A stretch of 64,000 nt of DNA, from positions 558,001 through 622,000 of the forward strand of contig CAWDEC010000008.1 of assembly GCA_963801255.1 (NCBI GenBank), read 5' to 3'. This DNA is from JAICXG01 sp963801255. GTDB lineage: Bacteria; Verrucomicrobiota; Verrucomicrobiia; Chthoniobacterales; UBA10450. A program made the position numbers and the translations under genes. Positions 53,593 through 60,418 of the stretch are shown piece after piece. Within the stretch, counting starts at the first letter, position 1. Every line of letters begins with the position of its first letter. A model generated the notes under the pieces. It did not search any database. It was not told the origin of the DNA and was given only the letters and a program-made list of their open reading frames with translations.

Positions 53593-54657
53593 CTACCGTC
53601 CGCCGTGGCCATGACCCATCCCATGCACCGCTCCGCCGCCGCCGCCGCGCATCGTGGCAGATCCGCTGCTGTGGCCGATACCATTCATCGAGCCTATGTT
53701 CCCGCTCACCATGCCCATGTTCTTCAAGCCCATGCTCCCGTTCATCGTGCCAATGGTCCCTCTGCCATGAGAAACAGCGCTCGCACTCTGGAAGCTGTTG
53801 TTGCCATGCGCGACTGCGTTATTGCCGTGAGCAACTGCGCTCCTGCCTTGAGCAACCAGGCTCTTGCCGTGAGCGCTCTGAGGATGGGCTATGCGCGCAT
53901 TTTGCGCAGCGTTGTCCGATCGATGGGCGCGGCTCACGAGCTTGCCCTGTTTGAGACCAGCATCGTGGGCAATCTTTCCCCAACCCTCACCCGATCTGAA
54001 TCTTGACACGACTCGCTGAAAGCTTCGACCCGTGGCCTTGGCCAGCAAGTTGGCCTTTTCCAAGCCGCCGAAGCCGAGCCCCGTCTTCGCCTCTTGCTTC
54101 CTAAGTGTATGGACTGGCACTCCAGTCTGATTCGAGATCCTCGTCAGCACGCGATGGTGGCCCTGTGCCGCTGCATCATGGCCCCGGCCATCGCGATCCC
54201 CGTCCTCACGGGCCTTCTCACCGTCGCCCCGGGCATCGCGGTCTCTGTCATCACGGGCCTCGTCCCTATCGCCCCGATCATCGCGATCCCCGTCCTCACG
54301 GGCCTCCGCATCATGGCCACGTTGCGCAGCGTTGTCCGATCGATGGACTTCGCTTTCGATCTTCCCGAGGTTAAGACCGGCATCGTGCGCAATTTCTCCC
54401 CAACCTTCCCCAGCTTTGAATCTCGAGACCACTTGCTGGAAGCTGTGGCCGGAGGCTTTGGCCAGTAAGTTGGCCTTTTCCAAGTCGCCGAAACCCAGCC
54501 CCGTCTTCGCCTCTTGCTGCCTCAGTGTATCGACGGGAACTCCAGTCTGATTCGAGATCCTCGTCAGCACCCGATCCTGGCCTGGCGAGGATGTTTGCGT
54601 CGCGCCGGCACCGCCAGCCGCGAGGCACGCTGCAATAATGATAATGCGCGTTTTCAT
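53593..54657 (-). CDS. Secreted protein with two GWGxIAHDAG repeat modules
   Basis: 354 residues. Signal segment MKTRIIIIAACLAAGGAGA, then two near-identical modules of about 80 residues (about 28-108 and 168-250), each running RVLTRISNQTGVPV, TLR.QEAKTGLGFG.LEKANLLAKA and GEGWG.IAHDAGL. They are joined by a 55-residue stretch rich in Asp and Arg with ED/GDRD units. The C-terminus is Gly/Asn/Met/His-rich. The modules are also nearly identical as DNA, so duplication is recent. Similar single modules occur in other bacteria, function unknown. ATG at 54657. It is the only gene between tRNA-like repeats 1 and 2. Confidence 0.82.
   Translation of the reverse strand: MKTRIIIIAACLAAGGAGATQTSSPGQDRVLTRISNQTGVPVDTLRQQEAKTGLGFGDLEKANLLAKASGHSFQQVVSRFKAGEGWGEIAHDAGLNLGKIESEVHRSDNAAQRGHDAEAREDGDRDDRGDRDEARDDRDRDARGDGEKAREDGDRDGRGHDAAAQGHHRVLTRISNQTGVPVHTLRKQEAKTGLGFGGLEKANLLAKATGRSFQRVVSRFRSGEGWGKIAHDAGLKQGKLVSRAHRSDNAAQNARIAHPQSAHGKSLVAQGRSAVAHGNNAVAHGNNSFQSASAVSHGRGTIGTMNGSMGLKNMGMVSGNIGSMNGIGHSSGSATMRGGGGGAVHGMGHGHGGR
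53902..54570. repeat. 249-bp direct repeat pair inside the secreted repeat gene
   Basis: 53902-54150 and 54322-54570 are highly similar over about 249 bases at a constant offset of 420 bases with no net gap. Both copies begin TTGCGCAGCGTTGTCCGATC and end CTCGTCAGCAC. The unit corresponds to one protein module plus its edges, so the offset preserves the frame. Confidence 0.75.
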
Positions 54658-54808
54658 AAAAAAACTTCGTGTCCGGGCCGCCAATTGGTCGTCCGTCACG
54701 CTGGATCCGAGGCAGGCTTTTTAATCGCCAGATTTATCTTGCTGACCGCGCGCCTATCTCGGCGTTTGCGATGTCATGTCGAGCATCGTTGCACCCATGA
54801 AGAATTGG

Positions 54809-54831
54809 CAGCTCATACGGGGATCGAACCC
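54809..54831 (-). repeat. tRNA-Glu 3'-end repeat, copy 2 (att-like)
   Basis: 23 bases differing from the true tRNA-Glu 3' end (56447-56469) at one position and from copy 1 at one position. It separates the cassette at 53.6-54.7 kb from the one at 54.8-56.4 kb, in the same orientation as the tRNA. No other tRNA sequence is beside it. Confidence 0.75.
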
Positions 54832-54844
54832 AATTTGCGCAGCT

Positions 54845-55312
54845 TTACGCCAAAAACTTGACCGACCGTAGAGCAATTGCGACGGCGACTCCGATGAACA
54901 GGAAAAATCTTGTCCGCTCGACGAATGTCGTTAAGCGCGTTTGACTAATAAGAATTACCGCAATGATCGCCTCCGCGAGGTCAACCAGAAAATCAACCCA
55001 CAAATAACGAGACCATCCGCTCGGATACGTGCCGGGGGCATTATAAATTACTAGTCCGTAAGGACTACGAGACGCAATTTTTTGATCCTCCGACGAGCTT
55101 TTCGGCTGCTTGTCCGGCTCCAGCCAAACGTAGGGAAAACTGTAAAGCCCGGATTTTTCCCCGATCTTCTGCTGCAGCACAGCGAGAATAGCCGCCTCGT
55201 CCGGTAGCCTGCTGACGCCGATCTGGTCAATTGGGAGCCGCGTGTACGCCAAGAACGTCCACGTAAACATGACGATGCCCCCGAACAGACCAGCGAGTAA
55301 GATTCGAATCAT
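54845..55312 (-). CDS. Small membrane protein, unknown
   Basis: 155 residues. N-terminal helix ILLAGLFGGIVMFTWTFLAY, a soluble loop of about 75 residues with VSRLPDEAAILAVLQQKI and a charged KQPKSSSEDQK part, then two more hydrophobic segments (FLVDLAEAIIAVILI and FFLFIGVAVAIALRSV). The GGIVMF-type start recurs in small uncharacterised membrane proteins. ATG at 55312. Lies in the second tRNA-bounded cassette. Confidence 0.75.
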   Translation of the reverse strand: MIRILLAGLFGGIVMFTWTFLAYTRLPIDQIGVSRLPDEAAILAVLQQKIGEKSGLYSFPYVWLEPDKQPKSSSEDQKIASRSPYGLVIYNAPGTYPSGWSRYLWVDFLVDLAEAIIAVILISQTRLTTFVERTRFFLFIGVAVAIALRSVKFLA

Positions 55313-55568
55313 TTTGCCAACTTCAGGTATGAATGATGAGGGCGCACGCGTCCTCTTGCAGGTTTGTACAATAACGTAACAAGGCGTGCAAGGCGCCTTT
55401 CATCCCTCTATCGGGATGCGCCTCCCTGTTGTTTCAGCGCACGTTGGATCTCTTCATATCCGATCGGCCCAATCGCGAACCGACCGTGAATTGTTTAAAG
55501 ACTTTCTCGCGTACCCATCCGCACGCGCGGAGACTTGGCACTAGCAGCGAACTCCCCTGAAACAGCCT

Positions 55569-56261
55569 CTATCTCCCTTGTCGACTCCGCAAATCTGCGA
55601 CAGTTGCACTTCCCACGGCGAGACCACCAAGCGAGTTCATGGCCAGACCTGGTTCAGTCTTTTGTCCAGCAACGATGCTCTCACCTGGATCTGCATAGGC
55701 AAAGTCGACCACGAAATATTTGTTGTCTGGAAGGCCCAGCATTCGCACGCGCGCCCAGCCATATTGATCGCCTGCGCCACTGTTGAATTTAAAAGCGAGG
55801 AATCCATACCCCCGATCGAGGAATTGTCCCCTCGGAATACCGTCGCCGTTGCCGTGAGAACGCTCTGCAAGGAAACCATAGCTATTTGGGAAAGAGCGAG
55901 TTGAGATCGCGTCGCGCGGCGAAAGCTTGGAGAAGGAGGCACCGCCAGAGACTTGCACTCCTGCCGCCGCGCCGGAAGCTCCGTAAATGGAGAACAATGC
56001 GGCGCCGCCGATGTGGACATTACTCGACCCATAAACGCTCTCGGCATGTCGAAAGACCATTACTGCTCCGCCAGTTCCCACAGGAACCGTAAAGCGCCCA
56101 TTACGACCGCCTACATTTTGATCGATGATGCCGCTGTAATGGATATTCGCTTCGGCGTAACCTGCGGCAAAGCTAGTAGCAGCGGCTGCACCCACATAGG
56201 CAACCCAACGTTTATTGTTAAGTGACGCTATACTGGAACGGGATTTCTTATGAGCTTTCAT
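55569..56261 (-). CDS. Secreted protein with possible degenerate C-terminal sorting signal
   Basis: 230 residues. Basic start MKAHKKSRSSIASLNNKRW, then a signal helix VAYVGAAAATSFAAGYAEA. The mature part is Gly/Ser/Ala-rich with a beta pattern; DRGYGFLAFKFNSGAGDQYGWARVRM and DFAYADPGESIVAG are typical of secreted proteins in PEP-CTERM-like export groups. The end EPGLAMNSLGGLAVGSATV with a basic tail looks like a weakened sorting helix. No enzymatic motif. Lies in the second tRNA-bounded cassette. Confidence 0.75.
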   Translation of the reverse strand: MKAHKKSRSSIASLNNKRWVAYVGAAAATSFAAGYAEANIHYSGIIDQNVGGRNGRFTVPVGTGGAVMVFRHAESVYGSSNVHIGGAALFSIYGASGAAAGVQVSGGASFSKLSPRDAISTRSFPNSYGFLAERSHGNGDGIPRGQFLDRGYGFLAFKFNSGAGDQYGWARVRMLGLPDNKYFVVDFAYADPGESIVAGQKTEPGLAMNSLGGLAVGSATVADLRSRQGR

Positions 56262-56446
56262 CTGGCGGCTTAGGATTTTTTTAGAATGTCCGATGATTAG
56301 AGAAGAACTCGGCCCGCGATGTCAAGCTTTTCGGCCACCAACTCAACGTGTTACTATCACAATCGCTCTCTGAACCATTTACTCATCAGTGGTTGCCTCA
56401 TTCGAACAACCACCTAATGGCGTTTGCCGCCGAGGTGAAAGATCCG

Positions 56447-56518
56447 CAGCGCATACGGGGATCGAACCCGTGCACCGGCCTTGAGAGGGCCGTGTCCTAA
56501 CCACTAGACGAATGCGCC
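56447..56518 (-). tRNA. tRNA-Glu (CTC anticodon)
   Basis: On the minus strand a full cloverleaf: acceptor GGCGCAT/ATGCGCT with one G-U, D-arm with AGTGGTTAGG, anticodon stem CGGCC/GGCCG around loop CTCTCAA (anticodon CTC), and T-arm ACGGG TTCGATC CCCGT. Discriminator G; CCA is not encoded. Its 3' end is the parent of the repeats at 54809 and 53529. Confidence 0.95.
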
Positions 56519-56579
56519 GTTTTCGCTCCCGCATTTTAGCCGCTCTTTGCTGGGCGGCAACCCACCGATTGATCGTCCC

Positions 56580-57245
56580 TTAGGGGTGAAGTTTTTGCGT
56601 GGCGCGCGCCTGCACTGGCGTGGGAGCTTGAACTGGAGCGACGACTGCGGCCGCCGCTCCCTCTTTGAACAAAGCTTTCGCTGCGGCCTCGTCTGTTTGG
56701 TGACGCACGCGCGGTTGAAGCAAGGTCATTTGATGGGCGGCCTTTTGCGCGACGAGATAACCTTGAAGGTCGGGAGTGGTAGCCAGTTGATGAAGTTTTC
56801 CGTAGTAAGCCTCGTAGTAGATCTTCAGCCGATGGCGTCGTTCCAGGTCAGTCTTGGCGGCGTCGGCCGCAGTGCGCAGGGCATGCAACTCGGAGTCATT
56901 ACGGATTTGCGTTTCCAAGGTCACCATTTGCAGATGAAGGCGCTGTTCATCGGCTATTTTGCCTAACGATGTGTGCTTGAAAAGATCGTTCAGTTTTTCC
57001 AGCTCGGGCGCAATGGGCATTTTTGGCAGCGCGCCGGGCGGCGGCAAAATATTCGGCGGAATCAGCGACGGAGGTTCGATCGGAGCGGTCGGCGAAGGCG
57101 ACGCCGCGGGCAGAGCAGCAGGTAGCTCTGCGCGTCCAGTCTGAATGGGGGAATTGCCGGGAGTGGGCGAGGACTGTGCCCAAAGTCCGGCGGCGAGAAG
57201 GACGGGCAGCGCAGAAAGAAATAGCGCGAACAATCTTGGCTTCAT
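56580..57245 (-). CDS. Secreted Pro/Ala-rich helical protein, unknown
   Basis: 221 residues. Signal peptide PRLFALFLSALPVLLAAGLWA, a Pro-rich linker (about 25-75; PPSLIPPNILPPPGALP), then a long helical part with heptad-like LEKLNDLFKHTSLG, ETQIRNDSELHALRTAADAAKTDLERRH and YYEAYYGKLHQLATTPDL. The end is Ala/Pro-rich. Likely periplasmic; no family recognised. ATG at 57245; the reading upstream runs into tRNA-Pro and is not coding. Confidence 0.72.
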   Translation of the reverse strand: MKPRLFALFLSALPVLLAAGLWAQSSPTPGNSPIQTGRAELPAALPAASPSPTAPIEPPSLIPPNILPPPGALPKMPIAPELEKLNDLFKHTSLGKIADEQRLHLQMVTLETQIRNDSELHALRTAADAAKTDLERRHRLKIYYEAYYGKLHQLATTPDLQGYLVAQKAAHQMTLLQPRVRHQTDEAAAKALFKEGAAAAVVAPVQAPTPVQARATQKLHP

Positions 57246-57316
57246 TTCTGGTCGTGCATGGTCCTCGGCCGTGGCGCGTTTCCCATGACGTACACGAATA
57301 TTTGCGAAAGTGCCAC

Positions 57317-57390
57317 TCGGGGTGACAGGATTCGAACCTGCGGCCTCGTGGTCCCAAACCACGCGCTCTACCAAGCTAAGCTACACCCCG
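57317..57390 (-). tRNA. tRNA-Pro (TGG anticodon)
   Basis: Minus-strand cloverleaf: acceptor CGGGGTG/CACCCCG, D-arm TAGCTTGGTAGAGC, anticodon loop TTTGGGA giving anticodon TGG, T-arm GCAGG TTCGAAT CCTGT, discriminator A. CCA not encoded. Lies between two divergent genes. Confidence 0.95.
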
Positions 57391-57482
57391 GAAAGAAGTC
57401 CTTCATACCATGGGAGGGAGCAGAACGCATCTTAAGTTTAGTTTTCCTCGCGTGTCGCGACGGGTGCGACGTCGCTTTCACG

Positions 57483-58505
57483 ATGCATCACTCTGTCCAA
57501 ATGAACTTTATTGCACCGCAGGGACAAAATTTGCTTGCCCTCTTAAAAACCGGCGGCGAAGCTGCGACCTTCGCTCGTCCGACGGCCGAGCGACCGGCTT
57601 CGACGCCCTCACCTATGTTTAAGAACGAGAAGTTCAACGTTGCCATTTTCACGATTCTCGTCGTGCTCCAGTTGCTTGGCGTCGCCGCGCTCTGGACACG
57701 CTTCCAGCTGGTTTATCTGCCAATCATGCTGGGGATTTATCTCTGGATCGGGCTCAGCACTACCCTTTATCTCCATCGCTATCTTACTCACCGTGGGTTT
57801 GAGATGGCGGGCTGGCTTAAGTTCTTTTTCGCCACCGGCTCCGCGGTTGGTCTGGCAGGCGATCCGGTAACCTGGGTAGGGGATCATCGCTTTCATCATC
57901 TGAAATCGGATACCGACCAGGATATTCATAGCCCGCGCCACGGCTTCCCCTACGCCCATATGATGTGGCTGATTCGCAAGCCGCATTCCTTTCGCGAGCG
58001 GTCCCTGCGTTACGCGGCCGATGTTCGCCGGATCTGGTATTGCAAGCTTTGGGAAACCCACGTGTTCTATGTCCTGCCCCATCTCATCGTCGCCGCGATC
58101 CTCTGGCTCACTCTCGGCGGTGCCGGTTTGCTCTGGTGTCTCTATGTGCCAATGGCGATTGCCTACAATTGGACCTGGGCGGTGAACTCGATCTGCCACA
58201 TGAAACAGTTCGGCTATCGCAGCTTCGAAACTTCGGACGAGAGCAAGAACAACTTCTGGGTGGGCCTCGGCGCGCTCGGCGAAGGTTATCATAACAATCA
58301 TCACGCCAAACCGCGCTGCGCGGCCCATGGCTTAAAGTGGTGGGAATTCGATTTCACTCGCTACTGCATCTGGACGCTGGAAAAACTTCACCTCGCCTGG
58401 AATGTCGTTTGGCCGGAAGAAAAGGCCGAAAAGGAACCAGTCGAAGAACCCTACGAGGCTGAAGCCGGGGCGATTTTGGTCCAGCAGCCGGATCCAGCGC
58501 CCTAG
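57483..58505 (+). CDS. Membrane fatty acid desaturase
   Basis: About 340 residues. Four or so membrane helices and the three His boxes of acyl-CoA/acyl-lipid desaturases: HRYLTHR, HRFHH in VGDHRFHHLKSD, and HNNHH in GEGYHNNHHAKP, which bind the di-iron centre. It introduces a double bond into a fatty acyl chain of a membrane lipid or acyl-CoA, using O2. Start uncertain: ATG at 57483, 57501 or 57615; everything before 57390 is tRNA. Pro/Glu-rich tail. Confidence 0.92.
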   Translation: MHHSVQMNFIAPQGQNLLALLKTGGEAATFARPTAERPASTPSPMFKNEKFNVAIFTILVVLQLLGVAALWTRFQLVYLPIMLGIYLWIGLSTTLYLHRYLTHRGFEMAGWLKFFFATGSAVGLAGDPVTWVGDHRFHHLKSDTDQDIHSPRHGFPYAHMMWLIRKPHSFRERSLRYAADVRRIWYCKLWETHVFYVLPHLIVAAILWLTLGGAGLLWCLYVPMAIAYNWTWAVNSICHMKQFGYRSFETSDESKNNFWVGLGALGEGYHNNHHAKPRCAAHGLKWWEFDFTRYCIWTLEKLHLAWNVVWPEEKAEKEPVEEPYEAEAGAILVQQPDPAP

Positions 58506-58674
58506 CTTTTCGTTAGGGAAATCGCGCTCTTCGTTACGCCGCGCGACCTTCTCCGCGCCCAGGAAACGTTAGCCCGCAGCACTCACTCACTGACCGGTTT
58601 CTTCGTTACCTCGCGAAAAAGCTGGTCGCGGGATTCGGCGGTCGCTAAGATCTCGTCGTTTTTGGCTGCTTCAG

Positions 58675-59718
58675 ATGCGTTTCTCTAAAGCCTTCGCGCG
58701 CCAACCACCAGGCTGGATTCTTGCCGAGATGGTGGTTGCTCTTGTCATCATCGGCTTTGTTGATTTTTTCACCGGCTTTCAAATTCGCCTCCTGCCCTTC
58801 TACTGCGGGCCGATCTTTCTCGTCGCCTGGTTCTGCGAAAAAAGACTCGGTATCTTCATTGCTTGCATCGCGGGAATTATCTCGCTGACGGCTGACTGGT
58901 TCGATCAGGATCCCGATCTTCGGGGTTGGTCACAACCATGGGAGATCGCGCGCCACTTCGCCTCCTGCCTCTCCGTCGCGCTCGTCGGTTCGGCTCTCAG
59001 GACGAAAAACGATATCGCTGCGGCGCGGATTGCTTTACTCGAGCATTCGGAGCAGCTCGAAGGCGAGATCGTCAATATCAGCGAAACCGAACAGCGCAGG
59101 ATCGGTCAGGATTTGCACGATGGACTTTGCCAATATCTTGCCGCCCTAAGCTGTGCCGCCACTTCGTTGCGCGACGACCTACAGGAGCTAACTCTTACGG
59201 AAGAAGCAAACCGGGCGGGGGACCTCGCGGCCCAGCTTCGCGAAGCCGTTGTCCAGACGCGGGATCTGGCGCACGGGCTCGCGCCGGCGCACGTCAGCCA
59301 GTTGGGTCTTTCCCTGGCCTTGGCATCGCTTGCCCAATCCGTCAGCCGCCTGCACGAGGTCAATTGCACCTTCGCCTTCCAGGGCGATGACTCTAACTGT
59401 GACGAACGCATTGCCACGCACCTTTTTCGAATTGCGCAGGAAGCGATTAACAACGCAACCCGTCACGGTCGCGCCCACAACATCGCGATCAAACTGGAAG
59501 CGCTGGATAACTCTCTCACTCTGAGTATCCACGACGATGGTATTGGCATCGCTAACTCTTCTTCCACCGGCATGGGGCTGGCGGTCATGCGTTATCGCGC
59601 TCGACTTAGCGGTGGAGACCTGACCATCGAGCAGCCCATCGACGGCGGCACGATCATTTCCTGCACCGCATGCCCAGCCCAGGCACACAAGGAGCCCCTT
59701 GAAATCGTCGCCGCCTGA
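58675..59718 (+). CDS. Sensor histidine kinase, NarX/DegS type (HisKA_3)
   Basis: 347 residues. About three membrane helices in residues 15-105 with little periplasmic sequence, a short coiled coil, the dimerisation and phosphorylation box QRRIGQDLHDGLCQYLAAL with the phosphorylated His, and a HATPase domain: QEAINNATRHGRA (N box), IHDDGIGI (G1) and GMGLAVMRYRARLSGG (G2). Probably signals to the response regulator encoded next, whose start overlaps this stop. Stimulus unknown. Confidence 0.93.
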   Translation: MRFSKAFARQPPGWILAEMVVALVIIGFVDFFTGFQIRLLPFYCGPIFLVAWFCEKRLGIFIACIAGIISLTADWFDQDPDLRGWSQPWEIARHFASCLSVALVGSALRTKNDIAAARIALLEHSEQLEGEIVNISETEQRRIGQDLHDGLCQYLAALSCAATSLRDDLQELTLTEEANRAGDLAAQLREAVVQTRDLAHGLAPAHVSQLGLSLALASLAQSVSRLHEVNCTFAFQGDDSNCDERIATHLFRIAQEAINNATRHGRAHNIAIKLEALDNSLTLSIHDDGIGIANSSSTGMGLAVMRYRARLSGGDLTIEQPIDGGTIISCTACPAQAHKEPLEIVAA

Positions 59719-60361
59719 TAAGATTCACGTCGTTGTGGTCGAGGATCATCGCATGTTCCGCGAGCAACTCGTTCATCTCATCGAGAAAGGTGGCGAGATG
59801 AAGGTTACAGGCGAAGCCGATAACATTCGCGATGGCCTCGCTCTCGTCTGCGACAAACAACCCCACATCGCAGTCGTCGATATCAGTCTTAAAGGTTCGA
59901 GCGGGATAGAATTATTGAAAGATCTTCGTGCTCACGGGAGCACCGTGCCCGTGCTGATTCTTTCCATGCACGATGAGACGCTCTACGCCGAACGCGCCTT
60001 GCGCGCGGGTGCCAGAGGCTACATGACCAAGCATGAGGCATCGGAAAACGTCTCGCTCGCCATTCGCGAAGTCCTAAGTGGCGAAATCTATCTCAATCCT
60101 CGCTTTATGTCGCGAGTCATGAGCCGGATCATGGCTGGAAAAGATACGGCGGTTCAACCGATTGATCGCCTGACGGACCGCGAACTGGAAGTCTTTCAGC
60201 TCATTGGACGCGGACTTACCACGCGCGAGATTGGAGAGCGCCTGGGTCTCGGTCTCACCACCATCGACACTTATCGAACACGCATAAAAGAGAAGTTGAA
60301 TTTGGACAATGCCGCACGTTTGCGTTTCGAAGCCAGTCGCTGGGTACAGCAGCAGGAATAA
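59699..60361 (+). CDS. Response regulator, NarL/FixJ family
   Basis: 220 residues. Receiver domain with acidic pair VVVVEDHRMF, phosphoacceptor Asp in AVVDISLKG, Thr/Ser-Lys switch in ILSMHD and MTKHEA; then a LuxR-type HTH (LTDRELEVFQLIGRGLTTREI, TIDTYRTRIKEKLNL). Activated by the upstream kinase; overlap of 20 bases implies coupled translation. Only TTG at 59699 fits as start. Confidence 0.93.
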   Translation: MKSSPPDKIHVVVVEDHRMFREQLVHLIEKGGEMKVTGEADNIRDGLALVCDKQPHIAVVDISLKGSSGIELLKDLRAHGSTVPVLILSMHDETLYAERALRAGARGYMTKHEASENVSLAIREVLSGEIYLNPRFMSRVMSRIMAGKDTAVQPIDRLTDRELEVFQLIGRGLTTREIGERLGLGLTTIDTYRTRIKEKLNLDNAARLRFEASRWVQQQE

Positions 60362-60418
60362 CTCAACGTTTCTGGCTCGGCTTTTCCAGTCCACTTCTCG
60401 TCGTCCTGGTTTTTACTA

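Noticed and set aside
53529..54831. Two further complete tRNA genes
   Set aside because: Only the T-arm and 3' acceptor part are present; no D-arm or anticodon arm can be built, so they are fragments.
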